Made by a program: the position numbers and the translations under genes. From Opisthorchis felineus (lineage: Eukaryota > Platyhelminthes > Trematoda > Opisthorchiida > Opisthorchiidae), in NCBI GenBank assembly GCA_004794785.1, contig SJOL01002045.1, forward strand, positions 62,001 to 126,000: DNA of 64,000 nucleotides, written 5' to 3'. Positions 50,045 through 64,000 of the stretch are shown piece after piece; position 1 is the stretch's first letter, and each line of letters starts with the position of its first letter. The notes beneath the pieces are model-generated. The model was not told the origin of the DNA and ran no database searches. It saw only the letters and a list, made by a program, of their open reading frames with translations.

Positions 50045-50249
50045 TTCTATAGAGGAAAATGTTGGTAGCTCAGGTAGCGTAGATGGTCGTTGGCTTGTTC
50101 GCTGAGCTGGGCAATTTGATTGATGGGCACAACCACCAACCCACCGCTACGCACCACTACGCTCCCCAAAACGCACTGATGATGTCACCTCGATTGGTGA
50201 TGAAACGTTTGCAATCAAATTGCCCAGCTCAGCGAACAAGCCAACGACC
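50045..50249. mobile_element. Hairpin element family 1, young copy with perfect arms and 12-bp duplication
   Basis: Arms 50084-50122 and 50212-50250 are exact inverted complements over 39 bases, with an 89-base loop. The insertion is flanked by identical AATGATAGAATT at 50033-50044 and 50250-50261, a clear 12-bp target-site duplication (its first base doubles as the last base of the right arm). A 39-base tail containing CTATAGAGG and AATGTTGGTAGCTCAGG precedes the left arm. The core GATGAAACGTTTGCAATCAA and CAGCTCAGCGAACA is shared with copies at 12.8 and 32.5 kb. Exact arms suggest either a recent insertion or arm homogenisation. The long open frame across it is a by-product, not a gene. Confidence 0.88.
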
Positions 50250-50261
50250 AATGATAGAATT

Positions 50262-53200
50262 AAATGGCCCAATTCATGCTTCAACAACTGTTATACTGAC
50301 GCGCTATGTTACTCTACGGGGAGTTAGGCATGAGACAGGCAGACCGTTGAAGAACACTGGAATTCGCTATGGGACATGGAGCTGCCAAAAAGCCTTTGAA
50401 GGCGCAAATGGGTGTTTTAGAAGTGCAGTGTTTCTGACTGCATTCAGGAGGGAGCCGAATTGTGTACTGTCAGAAAACATTCTATACACGCACCTAATGA
50501 GGGGCGATTCACTTGTAGAGCTAGGAGGCTAACTTGTTGTTATCACTTACATGGTTACTCAACTTTATCTTAATTAAAATGCCACCCAACTTTGATATAT
50601 TCAAAATATGTTGCAGAATCATAAGATGTAATCACTTTTTGAGCCTGAGATCTTTGGCTGCCCCAAACATATCTGGCCTCGGGACCCATAAGGCAGGTAT
50701 CAGTGGCGACACGTTTTCAACAAAATTGGCTTTGTAATTATTGTGATGATCGAAACGGGATTGACTTGCTAGTTGATTTCAGTCGGTAACAGATTCCTAG
50801 ATGGCACGTAGTGTACCACAGTTTCTCAGACACTTGCGGAAATTTATATGTGATAGTATTTGTATTCTGAGATTGGCGAAGAGTCAGTTTACTGTTGACA
50901 CACTGCGAATGAACGCCCTCAACAAAATGATACATCACACGCAATAACTGTTTCCACCATATTCACCAAAATACCCGATTAAAAAAATAAGTAGCTGAAA
51001 AAAAGTGAAAATGGTGGACAATATTTTGTGGAATTTTAGCAATAGAAGAATGTTTCAGCTAAGCAATTGTAGTTTGAAGGAAGATTTCGTCCCACTGTTG
51101 CCTTGAACTATCTTTTAAACGTTTAAAGTAGCTATTCTCTGGAGAGTGCTGTATCTGTTCGTGAAAATATGCAATATATGTCGTGTTACTCTTCGTTTAA
51201 AGTAGGTTTACTAAGTGCACGTCTATTTAAAATTACTGCCCAAGGGTGGTATTATCAAAATACTTGACTGTGCATTGTTAGTGTTCACGCAATTCATTCC
51301 CGGACACTATATTAGGAGACCCAAATACGACCGTATAAATGCGGTGAAAATGAGGAGGTAAAATCTAGGTATGTTCCACCTAAGTCCTATCAAAATTAAA
51401 CTTGGCCAAATGGTGATTGGTAAATCGGACAGATTCACATGCGCCGGAACTCCATAGTCAATACCATCCTTGGATATTTTTTGTGAAGGATTTAGCTTAG
51501 CCAAGTTTTGTTGCTGTGAAGCGGGTTCGAAACTTTGCTGATAGTCTTTTGTTTGCTTTAATAAGTAGCCATATATACCTCACTTCTATTGTCTCGAAAA
51601 ACTTGTCAGACTTTCCTTCAAATCCCTTAAATATTTCAACTTGAAAGTAAAAGCTATGGTTTGCAGAAAAAATGAATTTTCGTCCTAATCATTTAGTCTA
51701 TTAGAGCCAAAGTTTTGACGACGCATCCAAAGCAAATCCAGACAGCAGTTTCAATGACTATGACAATGAACTTTGAAGATAACCACGCTGTTAGCTCTTG
51801 CGTGGCTACCCTAAGACACTGTGGACAGAATAGAAAACTCGCATATCCGAAAAGCCTGATAAGCTGAAAATTTAATTTTGTAGTGGTGTGTCCATTCTGT
51901 TTACGGTTCTCACAATTTTGTGGATTGGAATCTGTTCAACTGTCACTTACATGCTTTCATAACCAAACTAATTTGCATGAATATTGTAACCACTTAAAAT
52001 AACACTGGAAACTGTTTACGCTTCATGGTCATTGTTAGTTAACGTCGTGGGGGGTGTTCTCATTCTCTGCCTAAAACGAGGTGGTCAGCAAAGCCCATGT
52101 TGCCCAGTAATGCTGACATGAATTTTCAGACCACGAAAAGTTTTAACCACAAGGTAGATGAAAGTCATACGTGACTTGTCCACTGTACAACTCATTATAA
52201 AGCCAGGAATGTGCAAGTGGAATTGGTTTTGCAAGTTAGGTTCGGCGGAGTTGAACATAATTTTACTTAGTAGCATAAATAACCCTTGGCTAGTCTTCAT
52301 TCGCTATTGTGACTGCGCTCCATTGTGTTGGCTTACGTTGTTGACTGACCCCATAGGAAGCGGCATTGGGTGATGAATCCGGTTTTGTGAGTAGTAGGTA
52401 AACATAAGTACAAAAGACGTACTATATCGCTTGCAACATGAAAAGGAAATCCCACGTCAATTGAATCGTTGTTAATGTGCGCGTCACTGCTAGACTATAT
52501 ATAGTTTAGTTCAAACCAGAAGGCTGATACAGTCCGTAGCCCGTAACAAAGGCCCGTTAAATCCTATTGTATCCCATATCTTTCACAGCCAGTTAGTTTG
52601 GTTGTTGAACTCCTGCGAATAACTGCCTGCATTTGTAACAGACAAGAATTTGGCTAGTGTGTAGAACTAGATGTTCACATTATGATTCATTTCCGTGTAC
52701 TTTGTGCACGGAGTGCACTATTCTTGAGAAAACTAATTCTTAAGCCTAAATTTAGCTGTGGCTTCTATTGGCTGGCTATATTGTCCTCCAGAGCATAACT
52801 TACTACGCATCAGCTTAAACAGTAGTCCTCCCAGTTGACGTGTCTGAGCATAATACATTAGAACAAGGGTGCCGGATTTAAATCTCTATGCAGATGAGAT
52901 GTGAACAGTGCTCAGACATATGTCTCGCTCGATTGGTCGCACAAAATCTCGTTGACAAAACCGGAATAGACAGCGATTTGGAGTGTGTCCGATTCTTTCA
53001 TCCGCACATACACACACGTGATTGTTGCCTAACAGAGAGAAACGAGCATGCGGCCTCACAGTACTCAGTTCTGCCTTTCAGCAAATGTATACAAAAATGA
53101 ACGTGGGCAAAGCAAATATTTGCACATCCTATTTCATTGTAATCACACATTTACTGGACGAATATCTTCACCGTAGAAGTTAATAAACAGCCACGGCTGT

Positions 53201-56200
53201 GCAAGGAAACGTATTTGGATGGCAGCAGCTTTCAGATATGTTGCTTTTTCATAATGTGCAGTTAGGCGAAACACTAAAAAACCTTACGTAAGACAAAGGA
53301 ATGCGCTTTGTTTTGGGCAGAGGCTTACTCGAGATACCGATAGTTTAACCGTTCTTCTCAAATACTTTACTATGAAGAAATCTATGTAAATTTGTCTACT
53401 TTTCTCGAGATGTCGCATTTAAAAAGAAGGAAATTCCAAACCATATTTCAATAGACTTTTGAAACGAACACGTGGATCCAGTAGCCCTTTAGCCTTTCCA
53501 AATGTGCCATTCAAAAAACCGTGACAAGGGTACCTTTGTGAGGTTTCAGTTATTACCCGATTATATTGGACATTTAAACTTTTCTCAGCGCCTCTTTCAG
53601 AAGGATCTCCAAAATACGGATGGTAAGGAAAAATAAAGAATTATCCATGGATGCTATATTTCTTATACTGACCTTTCAGTTTGAGTCTTTCAGCGGATTC
53701 AAGGAAGACGGCTAATCCAAACTGTCGCTGGAGTAATCTGACAAAACTCGTATTTTGTAACCCATCGGAATGGTAGAAAGGTATGAAAAAGTGGGTTTGT
53801 GATGTGCGCAAGTGCCTGTTCAAAATCCCTGTTCGTAATGCACAATTAATCTGATACCAAGTGGTTGACAGTGGGCATATTGGAATAAATCTGAAGATAA
53901 AGTCATAGGGTGACTTCTTCTACAATGATCTAGATATACTAATATGAATATACTACTACTAATAGATATATATATACTAATAATATACTAATATAGTAAT
54001 ATGAATACTAATAGTAATATACTAATATGAATGCGACGCACAACTCTACGACCAACGCCGTATGTTGAATCCCTGCGAAACGACGGATAGCTTTAATGAA
54101 CACAGTGCAATCAAAATGACTTGATATTAATCCAATAGATTATCGACAATGAGACCTTTGTACAAACCAAGCAGTTAAAATAATCAATTTTCCAAAAAAA
54201 CTGAAGGTGAACTTAAGCTTGCATGACATACCAACCTTTCATTCCCAATACATGAAGAGTTAAGGCAGCAAACCTTTAAGTCTATTGATTAGATTGGGTG
54301 GTGGGCATGACGTAAAGGTTTATTAACACAAGTGGTCTAAACGACGCTTTGGAGTGTAAAGAGAAGTGTTAAAGAATGAATCGACAATCCATTTTATAGC
54401 GCTCAATTTAATATTTTCCTCCCGGTGTAATAACAGAGATCTTGGCGCCTGGTTCACACGCATGGTACTTAGCTGAACAACTAAAGGGCACGCATTCTAA
54501 AGTATAAAATAAAAGGTCTCAACTACACGCTCAGAACTGAGTCGCTTTTTGGTTGCTCACCAGTCTTTTTTTGTTTTATTTTGCCGGAGCCATTTCTATT
54601 GTACCTACTCACCAGTATAAATTACTCGGCCGATGACTGAACGGGGATCCACAATTCTAGAATGTCCTAATTCTAACAGCAAATTTGGAAAAAAACAACT
54701 GTTTAGCATATTTGAATGATATCTGAAACAAATGGAGGCATATTGTGCACTTGGAAGTGTCGGTCAACATCTTTGCTAAGATCTCAGTACGAATAGGGCC
54801 GAAGGTGCAAAAACGTAGTATATTTCCTATTAGAAGTGGCCACCTTAAATTATAGTGCTGATTCCTGTGGCTGCATCAGAGAAGTCGAGAGGGTTCGCTC
54901 GCACATTTCTATTCTTAGAGGTCTCTTAAAAATCTCGTGAATTAATTCCCCGAGAGCCTCGGTAATCTAGTTTTTGTTATGTAAGATTTCAGTTTTCCCA
55001 GATTTTGCGAGACCAGACTTGACTGAATTCTGTGCACAAACTCGCCAAGCGCTAAAAATCCATGACCAGCTTGGATTCGTTATGCTGTGCGCTGTCGAGT
55101 CACTACGGTTTAGTGTATGCGATTGCCTCAACTTTTCGCACACATTTGATATACAAGCCACGGATACTTCAGAACACACAAGGTTTTGGTACCTACCGTG
55201 GTATATGCAAAGAAATTACTGAACATTCGCTGGAAAATAATTTCATCCCGCACATATGCATAACGGTTTTAAAATGCAACATGTTCTCGGCTTAAGTTGC
55301 CTTAGTCAATACTCAGTGCTTCCTGGATCAAAAAATGAATACATTTGTAAATTTTATTGACAAGTTTGTGGTATGCAGAGAGACGTCCAGTGAAACCTCT
55401 ACATTGTGTTTGTGCGACTTTTATCCGCACAAGTTTTAAATTTAACAATTCCAACTTCTCCATGGGTTTGCGTCCTTGTTGGTATAAATGAAAAATGGGT
55501 CTTTCTCACTGGAACTGATTTCTTTTGGTTCCACTTGTTTTCAATCTAAGAGTTCAGTGTACCCACAAATTTCAAGCATAATATTTTAACAATTTGACAG
55601 CCAAATCTAGAATTCTCTCTCTGGGAGTAGAAAAACGCCACATTCAACAGTTGAGACCAGTGGTTACGTCATCATTATTCGTACTTTGGCAACCAGCTCC
55701 ATGATCAGATAAACATCACTTTTCCTATCGGTGTGGCTTTGCACCAATATCAAATCAGACAAGCTACTGAACCAACCGCTTTCACTGCGACACAAAACAA
55801 CTAGGCAGCGAACATTCTAAACTTACATCCTCCATCTGGTAATTATACTTGTTCTAGCAACATAAAAGCAACCATTTCAATGTGGACCGGATGTAAAAAT
55901 GACGCCAAGTTCCGGTGGCTAAAAGAGAGAAGGAGCTTGCGGCGATCGGGACGAAACACTGTCATTTGGATAGAAGTTTAGTGATTTTACCTGAAAATGC
56001 TCTAGCAGCCGAAGGGTTTGGTGTGTGCGTGTGTGATGGCAAAAAGACTGCCAGCATCAAGATGTGAGTGATTAGGAATTGTTGTTGTAGAACACTTGTA
56101 CAACATCCACAGTCATAAAATTGAGTTCCCCAGGAATCTGCTCCCACCAAAAACACACAAGACCGTCAAAGAACTTCCTCTTTGCGTAATTCCGTGACAG

Positions 56201-59200
56201 TCGCACAACCTGAATTAGTTCTGCAATCACCCTAAAAAATTACCTGCTATTTCAAACACCACTCCTCAGACAAATGGTGACTACAAATTATACGATAGAT
56301 TGTTTTCAAAGGCAAAGCATGAATGGACATGGTCACGAGGCATAGTGCTAGGGTTAAGATGTGCAGTCCAGTGCCGTTCGGTTCAGTCAAATTGCTCACC
56401 AGGTGCCCATAAGTAGTACTATCCTATCCGGCATTAATTACTGCCCTATCGCGAATTCTGGCAAACCGGACAGTGACTTGCCAGAATACGACAATAATAG
56501 GAGACAACAACTAAGTAATAACGGGACACTGTAAACAAACTTTCTATCGAGAAGGAGTACAGTAGCGCAACTATTTTTATCGAGAGCACCATGGTGTCAT
56601 TGGAAGCGTATGGGTCATGTATGGTCCATGTAGATTTATTGTATATATCAAGTGAGCACGCAAAGCGAACAGAGCAGAAACCGTTACGAGATATTTTTGA
56701 GCCACTATCTGTGCTATAAAGAATGCGCGAAAAATTTTCAATGAACCAAAATTTGTTGCCGACAGGACAACCCGTTCAATGAACTGATGTGGGCTAACAT
56801 TCGCCACTCACCACCCTTGAAACTTTGGCGCAAGAACACGACCTATGTTCAGAGACGTACCCAGTTTAACCATGTTTGTGATGTATACCCCCAGCAAATA
56901 GTTGATCAATCACTAGAAAAACCTCAAAACCATTAGTTGGGATTTGGATAGCCAAATACTTACAAGGTGGCAGTCGACGGATTTGAGCTAATGATCTCTG
57001 CGTCACAGTACCCCATGTGCAGTCCACTGCACCTTTATGTTAGCATCAGATGAAGCCTGTATGCCATATCATATCATCGGCCAAACTAGTCCTTCTAAAC
57101 TGTAGGCTTTGCATTACAATACTCAGAGCTGTGAAAAAAAATAGCACGTCAGCTACTCCCATCTGGTAACTCTGAGCAGCCTGAACACCAATGTAAAAGT
57201 TGATAGAGTACCCGTGAAAAACTCAGTTGTTCTTCGAAGTAAATCAAGAGCTAAAACGGATTACAAATGCATTTTTTCAAAGCGAGTCAATTTGTAATTC
57301 GGAATCCGGACTCGAATTGAACTGGCTAAACGTGGAATGAAGTTTATTGAGGACATCACTCAAAACGTTGGGAAAATAGGTATATCATTTGGTTGCGCCA
57401 TTATTAGTCCGCTGAAATGTTTAAAGTGCCAAAAGGGTTTCGAAGCATCTAGCGCATTCGTTATTACACGAGCGAAGTCGGAGCACTAAAATAGATGACA
57501 CATCCTGGGGGCAGTCCAGTTGACTGCTCAAATGAAACTAGTCCATTGTTGGTCGGCTGTTATAAAAACGAGAATAGCCGCTCGTATATCAGTTGTGGTG
57601 CGGGGACCTTGAACTTTTAATGAAATATGTACAGAAGGGTAACCGAATTTTTTGTGCGTACCTTTGGAAAGCAATCTACGCAGACTGAGTACCTGCAGAC
57701 AAAACAAATATTGACTCAGCGATGGTCACAAATGTCTGTATGCGTTTACTTTACCGCACGGGTTAGTGTGTTATATCTTCACAATAGATAAGAGTGTACC
57801 ATGCGCATATGCATCAGCAAGTTTTTCGACTACACGTATTACGAAAAGCTTAAGGACAGTGTTATCAGCAGTTTTCCATCTATAACAAATTAAGAGGTGA
57901 ACCCTGTAAAGTCAAACACGCCAAGCCACCGGGAACATGCCTCGCACAACCGGAAGAATGAATCATCAGCATTTTCCCCAAAATATCGGTACAATAATTA
58001 TTCTCATTGTAGAAGCAGGTTGCGGGGGCTTCTTTGCCGATGACAAAGTGATGTTCTTGGTATTCTTGGCTTGTTAGTGCTTATCAGCGGTGTACCATTA
58101 GAAAACGCCAGTTACCTGTAGAGATTTTGAAGCTTATTTTCACTATGGGTCACCTTGTGGTATTTCTCTTGTCATCACAATAAAATTTATTCTGTCATAT
58201 GTCGAAACTACTATCTATACTGACAGTTTTTATAGCAAAGTTCAGTGTTCAGCTGCGGTGCATTGTGGCCTAACAAAAGAATTCAGTTCTGACGCCCTTT
58301 CTCAGACTCACTGAGATAGTACAAAGCATATTATGCACATAGTAGGGTTGGGTCAATCAGCATTCAGAAATTCATGACAATGTATCATGGTTTATTAGTA
58401 TAAACGTAGGGATAAACAAAAAAACAGGTAAGTGAATGGCGGGGAGTTTTAGAACGTAGCACACCGCATAACGGGAGCAAACGAATTCATTGATTTGCAA
58501 ACAAAATTGTACTTGTATCATCGAACCGGAGATGTCTTACTAATTATGGAAAATCGATCTCTCGGCACCTTCATGCACAAGAATCCTCATTGCATTGCGT
58601 GATGCTTTCTGTAAAACCATATTAGGTGCAGTCAAGTCATCTACTGACGTTCACAGGGCACCATTATTAATATATTGTAACACCCCATAAAATGCCATCA
58701 GTGATTATGATTTCAAATGCGTCCACTGGACTGTCTGTTCTATTGCGATGTTTTTTCCAACTGAAGACCCATAATAAAATCGTTCACCACAGATATCCGC
58801 TCGATGTTTTTTTGAATTTTCTTCACTCAACTACACCCGTATGCCATCGAAATGACCGCTCCTAAGATGGATCATCCGTAAATAAACTGACCCGCTCGAA
58901 TTGGGGCGCATCGGCACCTTCAAGCGTCCCTGGTGCTAATTGCTTCACAATAAGCTGTGCACACATGTAGACGTCTTCAGGTCAGATGCATCTTTGAACC
59001 CGACCACATAAATATGTTATCGACTCACCATTATCGCTATGAGGGCAAGTAAGTAAGCCACCGCAATGGTTAGCTACGCTGGCCTCAACAAACTTTTAAC
59101 TCAGCCGCACGTGAGTAATGCGAGAATGGTTGCGGAAGGGTTGACTTGTGTGTGAACGGGATGTAACCAGGCGTTGACAAATCAGGCAGTTATCTCTACG

Positions 59201-62200
59201 CTGGTATGTTGGCTTTGTCAGCTTGTTTCTTAGGGTGGAGTTGGTAGCCTGTTGACATGTTGATGAAACTGCTCAAAACAGCACGTAAACCGTGCTGCCG
59301 ATTACAGTTGGGCTGTGTTTACCTGCAGAACTTGAACAAAGGCCCAGAACAACGACTACCTATCTTCCTCCGAAAAAAACGTTTGAGTAGTCTATTTGAG
59401 GCGCAGGAACAGACATGAAATATGTAGGCGTTTTAGTATTAAAATAATGGCAAAATACATGCATCGATATTTTTAACAGCGTAGTACTATTGCAGGCAAG
59501 TTTTCTCTCGTAATGCTTTTCTACGTGCAACGCATGTGCGGTAAGGAAATCTTAAGGTCATCTGATGAGACCCGATTAATATGGACTGATACAGTTATGT
59601 TACAAAACGTACCTCATCATATTGATGGACACTAAATGTAATGGAATTTCCAACTAAAACACAAAAGATGCTGATCGTAATCAAAGGTAACGGTGGATGT
59701 GGCGGATAGTTATCTTTGAGTAATCAATGAAAATTTCAGTACTAATGATCCCCCTATGTTGCCCATACTACACAGGTCCAAATACAGAAAGATTCAAACG
59801 CATCACTGGATTTTGCGAGAAAAATAAAACAAAGCCCAATTTCGATTTCACGTGGATTCTTAAACAGTGGGCGTCTCCTCACGGTCCACGGCAGTGTCCG
59901 TTGAACGAAGTTCAGCACGCCATAGCTTTACAGGGCTGGGTTTAGATGATCGGTGAAATTGGATTCGTAGCGTAATATGTGGTCAGATAATTTACACTTT
60001 GTTTCAGATCGGGGACCGTTAAGAGGTCACTGAACAGTTAAGTCAAAGAAATTGAACACCTGTGGGTACTTGTGGATAGGTACGGGGTCCATTTGGTATT
60101 TATTCACACCACTTACGTTTACCATGTCCTGCCTTCCTGGTGAGGTAGGATCAACTTATGTTACAACAAAGCTGCGGTGCTGAGTTGGGGTTCAGTTGTT
60201 AATAAGGCTTATTAGTGGTGAATTCACTTGGCAAAACCAACGTTTGACCTCCAGTCACTTTGTATACTAGGTGAGCATATTACTGCCATCGCACTTTGTG
60301 CGGCTTGTCCGATGCATCGAAAAACTATGCGCGAGTAGTTTAATCACCCAACTCCATAGTTAGCTGCTCACCGGAATGGTCACTTCATTTTATGCTGTCC
60401 TTTCTTGCGAACACCAGTCACTATGGGTACGTTCTAAGAAACTTAACGAGAAATAAACCCTAAAGTACTACTGTTGATTCCTATCAAAGAAGATGCTTGT
60501 GGATCAGGTTATCCATTTGTTGGACGGACTGTCCAGTTAAATCGCTAACTAAACCGCCAGTTGCTGATTCTTAACAACGCACTTGCTCCAGGAATGAATC
60601 GCGTCGCTTTTCAGACCAGTTGCTGCTTATAACAATGTTCTTCCACTCTTTTGGATAAACATTTTCATTCCGTATGAATGGCATATTTTATCGGTGAGAA
60701 AAGTCTTTAAACCGAAAGAACGAGTGGATTGACAGTTAGGACATTGTGTTGGAACCTCGCTTCCGGGACAGAAATGATACGATAATTCTGTTAACGCCTT
60801 AGACACAAGCTCAAAGCGTTGGGATTACCAACGTAGGTTAGCCTTCAGGAGAGGTCCAGATTAACTTCCAGGCCCATGGTTTGGTAAATTTCAGGTATGT
60901 AGTTGGAAAATAATTGAAAACTAGATGAAGAGTAATTTGGCTATCCAATGGTTGTTATGTGATTCCGAATAAGTCGACAGCTATTCAAACAAAGCATGTC
61001 TCAGCAAACATATCAGTAGCTATATATGACTTTTCGGATAATGTCTTCTGAGACTAACAGCTTATAACTACGAACAGGTGTCACACAAATGATAGCCCAC
61101 ACACATATCCGTGAAGGCCCCAAAAAACAGAGAACCCTTGTGGCTGTGTTATTCGAGCCCCGTCCATATCTTTGCTATTCGCGAAATGGTTTTTCGCACA
61201 GACCCAAGTTTCATCTTTGCCGTATTTTCCCGATTTTTCACAGCTTGAATTTTCGGCATTTTATTAACCACTGCTGGTACAATTTGTTCAAGACACATTC
61301 ACCAGTTTCATATAAATCTTGGTGTTTTTCTTCAAATGAACTGATTAGCTGGTATGGTAACTGTTCCTAAATCTTTTCGCCTGAGTACTAACAGGTCATA
61401 AATTTCACATTTGTATTAAATCTGTTAAAGTCGGAGTAGCCCTTCGGGAAGCAGTCATTTTTTTTTGTTTTTGCAAGGTTCACCCGGACCAAACCTCGTT
61501 TGTAGTGCACACAAGGAATCAGGTACCCAACCGTAAAACTGATGTTGCTCCTGGAAACAGACAGGTTGCCGCCGGTCGTAAAATAGATGCATTTGTTTAT
61601 ATAAACTAACCCTAACTAACAAATATCAAACATAAACATAGTGCGCGACATAGCTACACTGTCGATAAAAAAGTGGGTAGCTTCACAATGAGTTGTAGAG
61701 AACTTCACAGAAATATTCGATAGACACTAAGATTTTCTACTTTAAATCTATGGGTTACAGAAGGTTATTTTAACAAAATAGGTTTCTCGTTAAAATTGCC
61801 TTTGGTAGCATGGCCACCACTAAGCTTTTATTTAAGGAAAGTGCGTTAGTGATTGAAATCAATTCAGTAGATTTGAAGCCAGATCAAAACAACAATTAGA
61901 ACAACAGTATTCTTTATGGAAAAAAATAGCTGCAAAACTCCTGCATAACAGCAACTCCATACAAGCAATCGATGCGGGAAGTTAGTAGTTCTACATTGCG
62001 TAAAACGGCTCCGTTTTTCCAGGCTGAATTTAGTACACCATTTACAAGTAGGTTTGTTTATTTATGAATTATAAGGTTACTTGTGTAGAGGAACTGCCCC
62101 GTGTCGTTTTCAGTTAGAAGATGCTACATCCGCCACCAGTAATCTTTTAATTGAAAAAGACTGACGGAAGACAGCTGAAGGTGGCTTAGTTACGATGAAC

Positions 62201-62845
62201 TATGTTGTAAACGCAAATCACGCCGGTCACTTGCCAAATTCTATACGTGTGGGCCAGTAACAATGTCGTTTATTCTTATCATACCAGTATGCAACGTAAG
62301 TAATCCTCAGTATAGTTAATTGTATGAATCTCATGGAGTGGGAGACATCCGGCTTATTCCAGGGGTTACGACTTTGAAGTGTGCATTAAAAACGTCGCTC
62401 TGGGTAAAACACTGCGTTTATAAACACAACGACGGCAGATTTTGCTTGAGCATGTCAACCAGAGGCTCTCAAAATGTGCAGATGATGGCAAAGTGAGTTA
62501 ATTAAAAACCAAAAACATTCTGCTGAAAAGCAGATGGACTCGGGCTCTAGGGCATATTAGTTTTAATCGCAAAACGAGAAGAATAATGAACGCACATGAT
62601 GTTCGAAGACTCTTGGTCACGTTTTGTTTGCTACTTAGATCATTGCACCCACTCGCTAAGCGCCTGTCAACTGTACAACACTGTGCCGTGAAAAATAATT
62701 GACAATTCTATAGTCAACTTTATCCGATAGTGGAAGAATTTGATCGAATAAGCCGGAGCACTTAAGTGTCCGTTGGTATTTTTCCCGTACACCGTTTTAA
62801 CAGCACTAATAACGCAACGTTGAAACCATCGCAAATCAAAGCTAC

Positions 62846-62848
<3 letters not shown>
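50262..62848. other. Long stretch without supportable genes
   Basis: Only the AT-rich repeat at 53.9 kb was recognised. A weak resemblance to hairpin family 1 (GTTGGTAGCC then GTTGATGAAAC, 59236-59275) may be a decayed fragment. All open frames are short. Confidence 0.5.
53935..54031. repeat. Degenerate ACTAATAT-type AT-rich repeat
   Basis: Variants of ACTAATA and AATATGAATA recur in imperfect tandem across about 95 bases, including an ATATATATA core. The region contains almost no G or C. No other function is evident. Confidence 0.85.

Positions 62849-62881
<33 letters not shown>
62849..62881. repeat. (AT)n microsatellite
   Basis: An uninterrupted AT tract of about 33 bases. Confidence 0.97.
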
Positions 62882-62884
<3 letters not shown>

Positions 62885-64000
62885 CTTGACGTTAGCGCAG
62901 ATGGCCTGCATACTTTTGGAGCTTACTCTAAGTACAAAAAAACAAGAGATGAACGTTGGATGGTTCGCTGCGTGATCATCTCTGTTATAGTCGTTCTACC
63001 ATCGTCCACTCCACCGTATAAGAGAGCACAGCGCTGACTCCGAGTGTGTGCTGAGTGGTGTGTGAGTAGCTCGAATAGTGCGCGTGCGTTTATAAGTATG
63101 CTGAAAGGCGAGGCTAGGCTCCAAGTAAGATGGATCTTTCGGGTGTTTGTCTAAAAATAGTTTGTGAACAAGCAGACTATTTTTTCACAGTGCTGACAGT
63201 CAACAGACTCAACAAATAAATCCTGCGCACCACTTAAGTTTGAAAGAAGTAATCAACGTGAGCTGACGGGCTAATGGTCAGAGTCCTCTGCTCCATATTC
63301 CAGATGGGCGTGCTTTAAATTTCAGTGAGCTTGAGGATTCGTAGCACTGGGCAAGATTAGTGGAAGTATAACCACAAAAACTAAGATAAAAATGCTCATT
63401 CCCGATGAAACACACTATGTATAAAGTTACTTAAGACTCCTCAAAAGCCCACGGCCGGCTTTGCTCTTCGTCACCACGTAGTTGAATTCCCTGAGTTTCA
63501 ATATACCATGCAAGTTTGTTGAAAATCATACCGTAAGCAGTTGGCAAAATACACACACTTTTAGGTGCTGGGATCAAAATATGACGGAAGTGAATCTCAA
63601 CCGAATCTCTCATTCATGCTCTCCTTCAAGTGAATGTGCCTCACAAAGGTCGTCCCAACACACTTAGTGGAAGAGTATCATAAGAGACTTATTTGGCCCG
63701 GTTTCATGTTGAGTCTCCAATTAACGCCAACTCATTTCTCAAATTAATTTATTTCGTTTGAATTGCTTCCTGTTTATCTACCTGTGATCAAAATAACCAA
63801 CCATAAGATACCAGTACAAGGACCGCTGAAAACTTCTGTTATAAACGTGGTTGCGCGATCACTTCCATATTATATTCAAGCAGCCGTTCTCCTGACCGAA
63901 AAAAAAACACATTTTTAGATGCTTTTGAATGCGTTGGATGAGTATGAATGTAACGCGATTTGCAAATTGTTTTAACTGATCCTGTAGGGCATAGAGTTTA
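62882..64000. other. Terminal stretch, nothing recognised
   Basis: Sequence between the AT tract and the window end shows no convincing exon, repeat or RNA gene. Confidence 0.5.

Noticed and set aside
50083..50532. 149-codon plus-strand open frame
   Set aside because: Its first third is simply a translation of the hairpin element (arms and loop), and similar peptides appear in the copies at 32.4 and 22.6 kb. No start, splice or domain evidence supports a gene.
1..64000. CRISPR arrays, operons, bacterial promoters, rRNA or tRNA genes
   Set aside because: No regularly spaced direct repeats, no clustered long frames and no convincing tRNA A/B boxes or rRNA-like stretches were seen; the window is eukaryotic in character.

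Overview
This is a eukaryotic, almost certainly metazoan, window. It is AT-rich by eye, very sparse in coding sequence, and carries dinucleotide arrays, decayed non-LTR retrotransposons and several hairpin-shaped repeats. There are no operons, ribosome binding sites or long bacterial-type frames. The LINE relics have the RTE/BovB-like type of reverse transcriptase that is abundant in flatworms, and sparse exons with long introns fit a trematode or tapeworm. That placement is inference; the species cannot be read from the sequence.

Layout. 1-10 kb: mostly featureless, with a TA array near 5.0 kb and one possible acidic exon near 7.0 kb. 10.2-12.9 kb: a CA array, a decayed minus-strand LINE (10.9-12.2 kb), then a 93-bp-arm inverted-repeat element (12.5-12.9 kb). 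17.9-18.3 kb: the best copy of a second hairpin family. 22.5-26 kb: a repeat-dense zone with a fragment of the first hairpin family, three pieces of the second in mixed orientations, and a plus-strand LINE relic of the same family as the first. 27.5-33.6 kb: the only segment with credible gene content. It holds a strong 300-codon terminal exon on the minus strand (30.3-31.2 kb) with a poly(A) signal, flanked by weaker plus-strand exon candidates at 27.6 kb and 32.7-33.4 kb. 33.6-64 kb: essentially no supportable genes. A hairpin element with perfect 39-bp arms and 12-bp flanking duplications sits at 50.05-50.25 kb, and TA/AT tracts at 34.7, 53.9 and 62.8 kb.

Only the 30.3-31.2 kb exon is clearly longer than chance. 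In a window of this size and composition dozens of open frames of 60-90 codons arise by chance, so the other exon calls rest on splice-site, phase and poly(A) arguments and carry low confidence. The most interesting unexplained structure is the pair of hairpin element families. Two copies of the first family share one asymmetric architecture (tail, arm, loop, arm), each bounded by a 12- or 15-bp direct repeat, which looks like a non-autonomous element that moves in a folded form.
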